Made by a program: the position numbers and the translations under genes. 7,216 nt of DNA from assembly GCA_029259675.1 (NCBI GenBank), contig JAJDES010000390.1, positions 1-7,216 on the forward strand. Direction: 5' to 3'. The stretch's first letter is position 1. Each line of letters starts with the position of its first letter. Positions 6,252 to 7,216 of this stretch are shown one piece after another. The notes below the pieces were generated by a model, which worked only from the letters and a program-made list of their open reading frames with translations, was not told the origin of the DNA and did not search any database. This DNA comes from Planctomycetota bacterium (GTDB lineage Bacteria > Planctomycetota > UBA1135 > GCA-002686595).

Positions 6252-7216
6252 ATGCAGCGTCGTACGCTACGAGTATTGTCAAATCCGGCCAGAGGTGGCT
6301 TCGCGATAGTCGGAGTGCTGGTCACGAGTATTCTGGTTGCGAGCGGCCTGTATGGAGTCTGCGCCTACGCAGCTGGGACATGGGGGGTGATCGACATTAA
6401 GGCCACCCAGGTGGGCGTTCGCGTGAACTACTTGACGGGTACCGAGGAGGTGGTCGAAGCACCCGGCTATCAGTTGTTCTTGCCCTACTTTCAAGAAGTC
6501 TTTCTGCTGGATAAGAGCCCTGTGCAATTCCAAATGGCCGGGGACATGCGCCGCGGTCACAACGAAGTGCCGTTCTTGCTCGTGCGCTCCAAGGACGGAT
6601 CGAACTTTTGGTTTGAATCGTTGGAGATTCAGTATGAGTTGATTCCCAATCAAGCGGGTTTGGTGCTGTCCGAGTCGGGCAGTGGCGATGGCTACAAAGC
6701 GATTTGGTTGAGAGCTCTGGCGCGTTCCATTTTGCGCGACGAGTTCGGCCGCTTCAGGGCGGAGGATATCGCGGATCCAACAACTTACGAGGCGGCCAAG
6801 AAAGCGAGCCAAGCTCAATTGACAAAGTTATTGGCGCCGCACGGTATCCATTTGATTGCCATCACCACCCCCAAACCGCGCTTTGAGGGTCAATACGAAA
6901 GCGTGATTGAAGATCGCAAAGTGGCGGTGCAGGAGATTGCGCGCTTGAAGGGCGAAATGCGGCAGCTCGGCTTTGATCGAGAGCGACTCTTGGCGCGCGT
7001 CGAAAAAGAAATGAGCATCGAGCGTCAAAAAATGCGCGGATCCTTGGCCAAGAAGCGACTCAGCGCCCTTGGCAACGAATTGGAATTGCGGGCCATGGCG
7101 GAAATTTACGCGGACAAGCGCATCAAGGATGCGGAAGCGGAACGAGCCCATTTGTCCGCCATGGCGCAAACGCGAAGTACGCAATTGCAGCGAGAAGCCG
7201 AGGGGCTGCGTGCGCA
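6252..7216 (+). CDS. SPFH/band-7 (prohibitin-like) membrane-anchored protein, N-terminal 321 codons (runs off right edge)
   Basis: The frame is open to the window edge with no stop. Residues 1-14 (MQRRTLRVLSNPAR) are basic and cytoplasm-like. Residues 16-42 form one membrane helix. Then comes a classic SPFH opening: GVIDIKATQVGVRVNY (45-60), EAPGYQLFLPYFQEVFLLD (69-87). The middle block FWFESLEIQYEL (119-130) leads to a long helical region containing ARSILRDEFGRF (157-168), AQLTKLLAPHGIHLIAI (188-204) and VIEDRKVAVQEI (218-229). From about 220 on it is very rich in Lys, Arg, Glu, Gln and Ala, as expected for the coiled-coil part of prohibitin/stomatin-type proteins. Such proteins usually form ring- or cage-like oligomers on membranes and modulate proteases or membrane organisation. 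The substrate or partner here cannot be told. The topology suggests one N-terminal anchor with the bulk on the outer face, inferred from the basic N-terminus. The C-terminus, which would distinguish subfamilies, lies outside the window. Confidence 0.88.
   Translation, partial: MQRRTLRVLSNPARGGFAIVGVLVTSILVASGLYGVCAYAAGTWGVIDIKATQVGVRVNYLTGTEEVVEAPGYQLFLPYFQEVFLLDKSPVQFQMAGDMRRGHNEVPFLLVRSKDGSNFWFESLEIQYELIPNQAGLVLSESGSGDGYKAIWLRALARSILRDEFGRFRAEDIADPTTYEAAKKASQAQLTKLLAPHGIHLIAITTPKPRFEGQYESVIEDRKVAVQEIARLKGEMRQLGFDRERLLARVEKEMSIERQKMRGSLAKKRLSALGNELELRAMAEIYADKRIKDAEAERAHLSAMAQTRSTQLQREAEGLRA

Overview
The window looks like chromosomal DNA from a GC-rich Gram-negative-type bacterium. A Planctomycetota or similar environmental lineage is my best guess. 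The reasons are the adjacent DUF1800/DUF1501 pair, which is common in Planctomycetota and neighbouring phyla, a twin-arginine (Tat) export signal, Shine-Dalgarno-like GGAG sites, and a large PEP/pyruvate-binding-type protein with an exported-looking N-terminus. No single marker fixes the phylum. I see no rRNA, tRNA, CRISPR array, insertion sequence or phage gene.

Layout. Positions 1-745 (minus strand) hold the N-terminal 248 codons of a gene that runs off the left edge. It has a signal-like N-terminus and resembles the front part of a family annotated as PEP/pyruvate-binding domain proteins. Positions 746-1489 are a 744-base divergent spacer with no convincing gene; it contains a perfect 8-bp inverted repeat, a perfect 14-bp palindrome and smaller hairpins.

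Positions 1490-5942 (plus strand) are a compact three-gene cluster: an exported 609-residue protein with DUF3352-like features, a DUF1800 protein starting 3 bases after it, and a DUF1501 protein with a Tat signal starting 4 or 70 bases after that. Positions 5943-6251 are a 309-base GC-rich spacer. Positions 6252-7216 (plus strand) hold the N-terminal 321 codons of a membrane-anchored SPFH/band-7 (prohibitin-like) protein that runs off the right edge.

How the genes may work together. DUF1800 and DUF1501 genes are repeatedly found side by side and probably act as a pair at the cell envelope, with DUF1501 related to the alkaline phosphatase/sulfatase fold. Their substrate is not established. The tight spacing of the 609-residue gene suggests co-expression and possibly a shared envelope function. 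The SPFH gene is separated by a spacer and has its own ribosome binding site, so it may be an independent unit. The functional links are inference from gene order.
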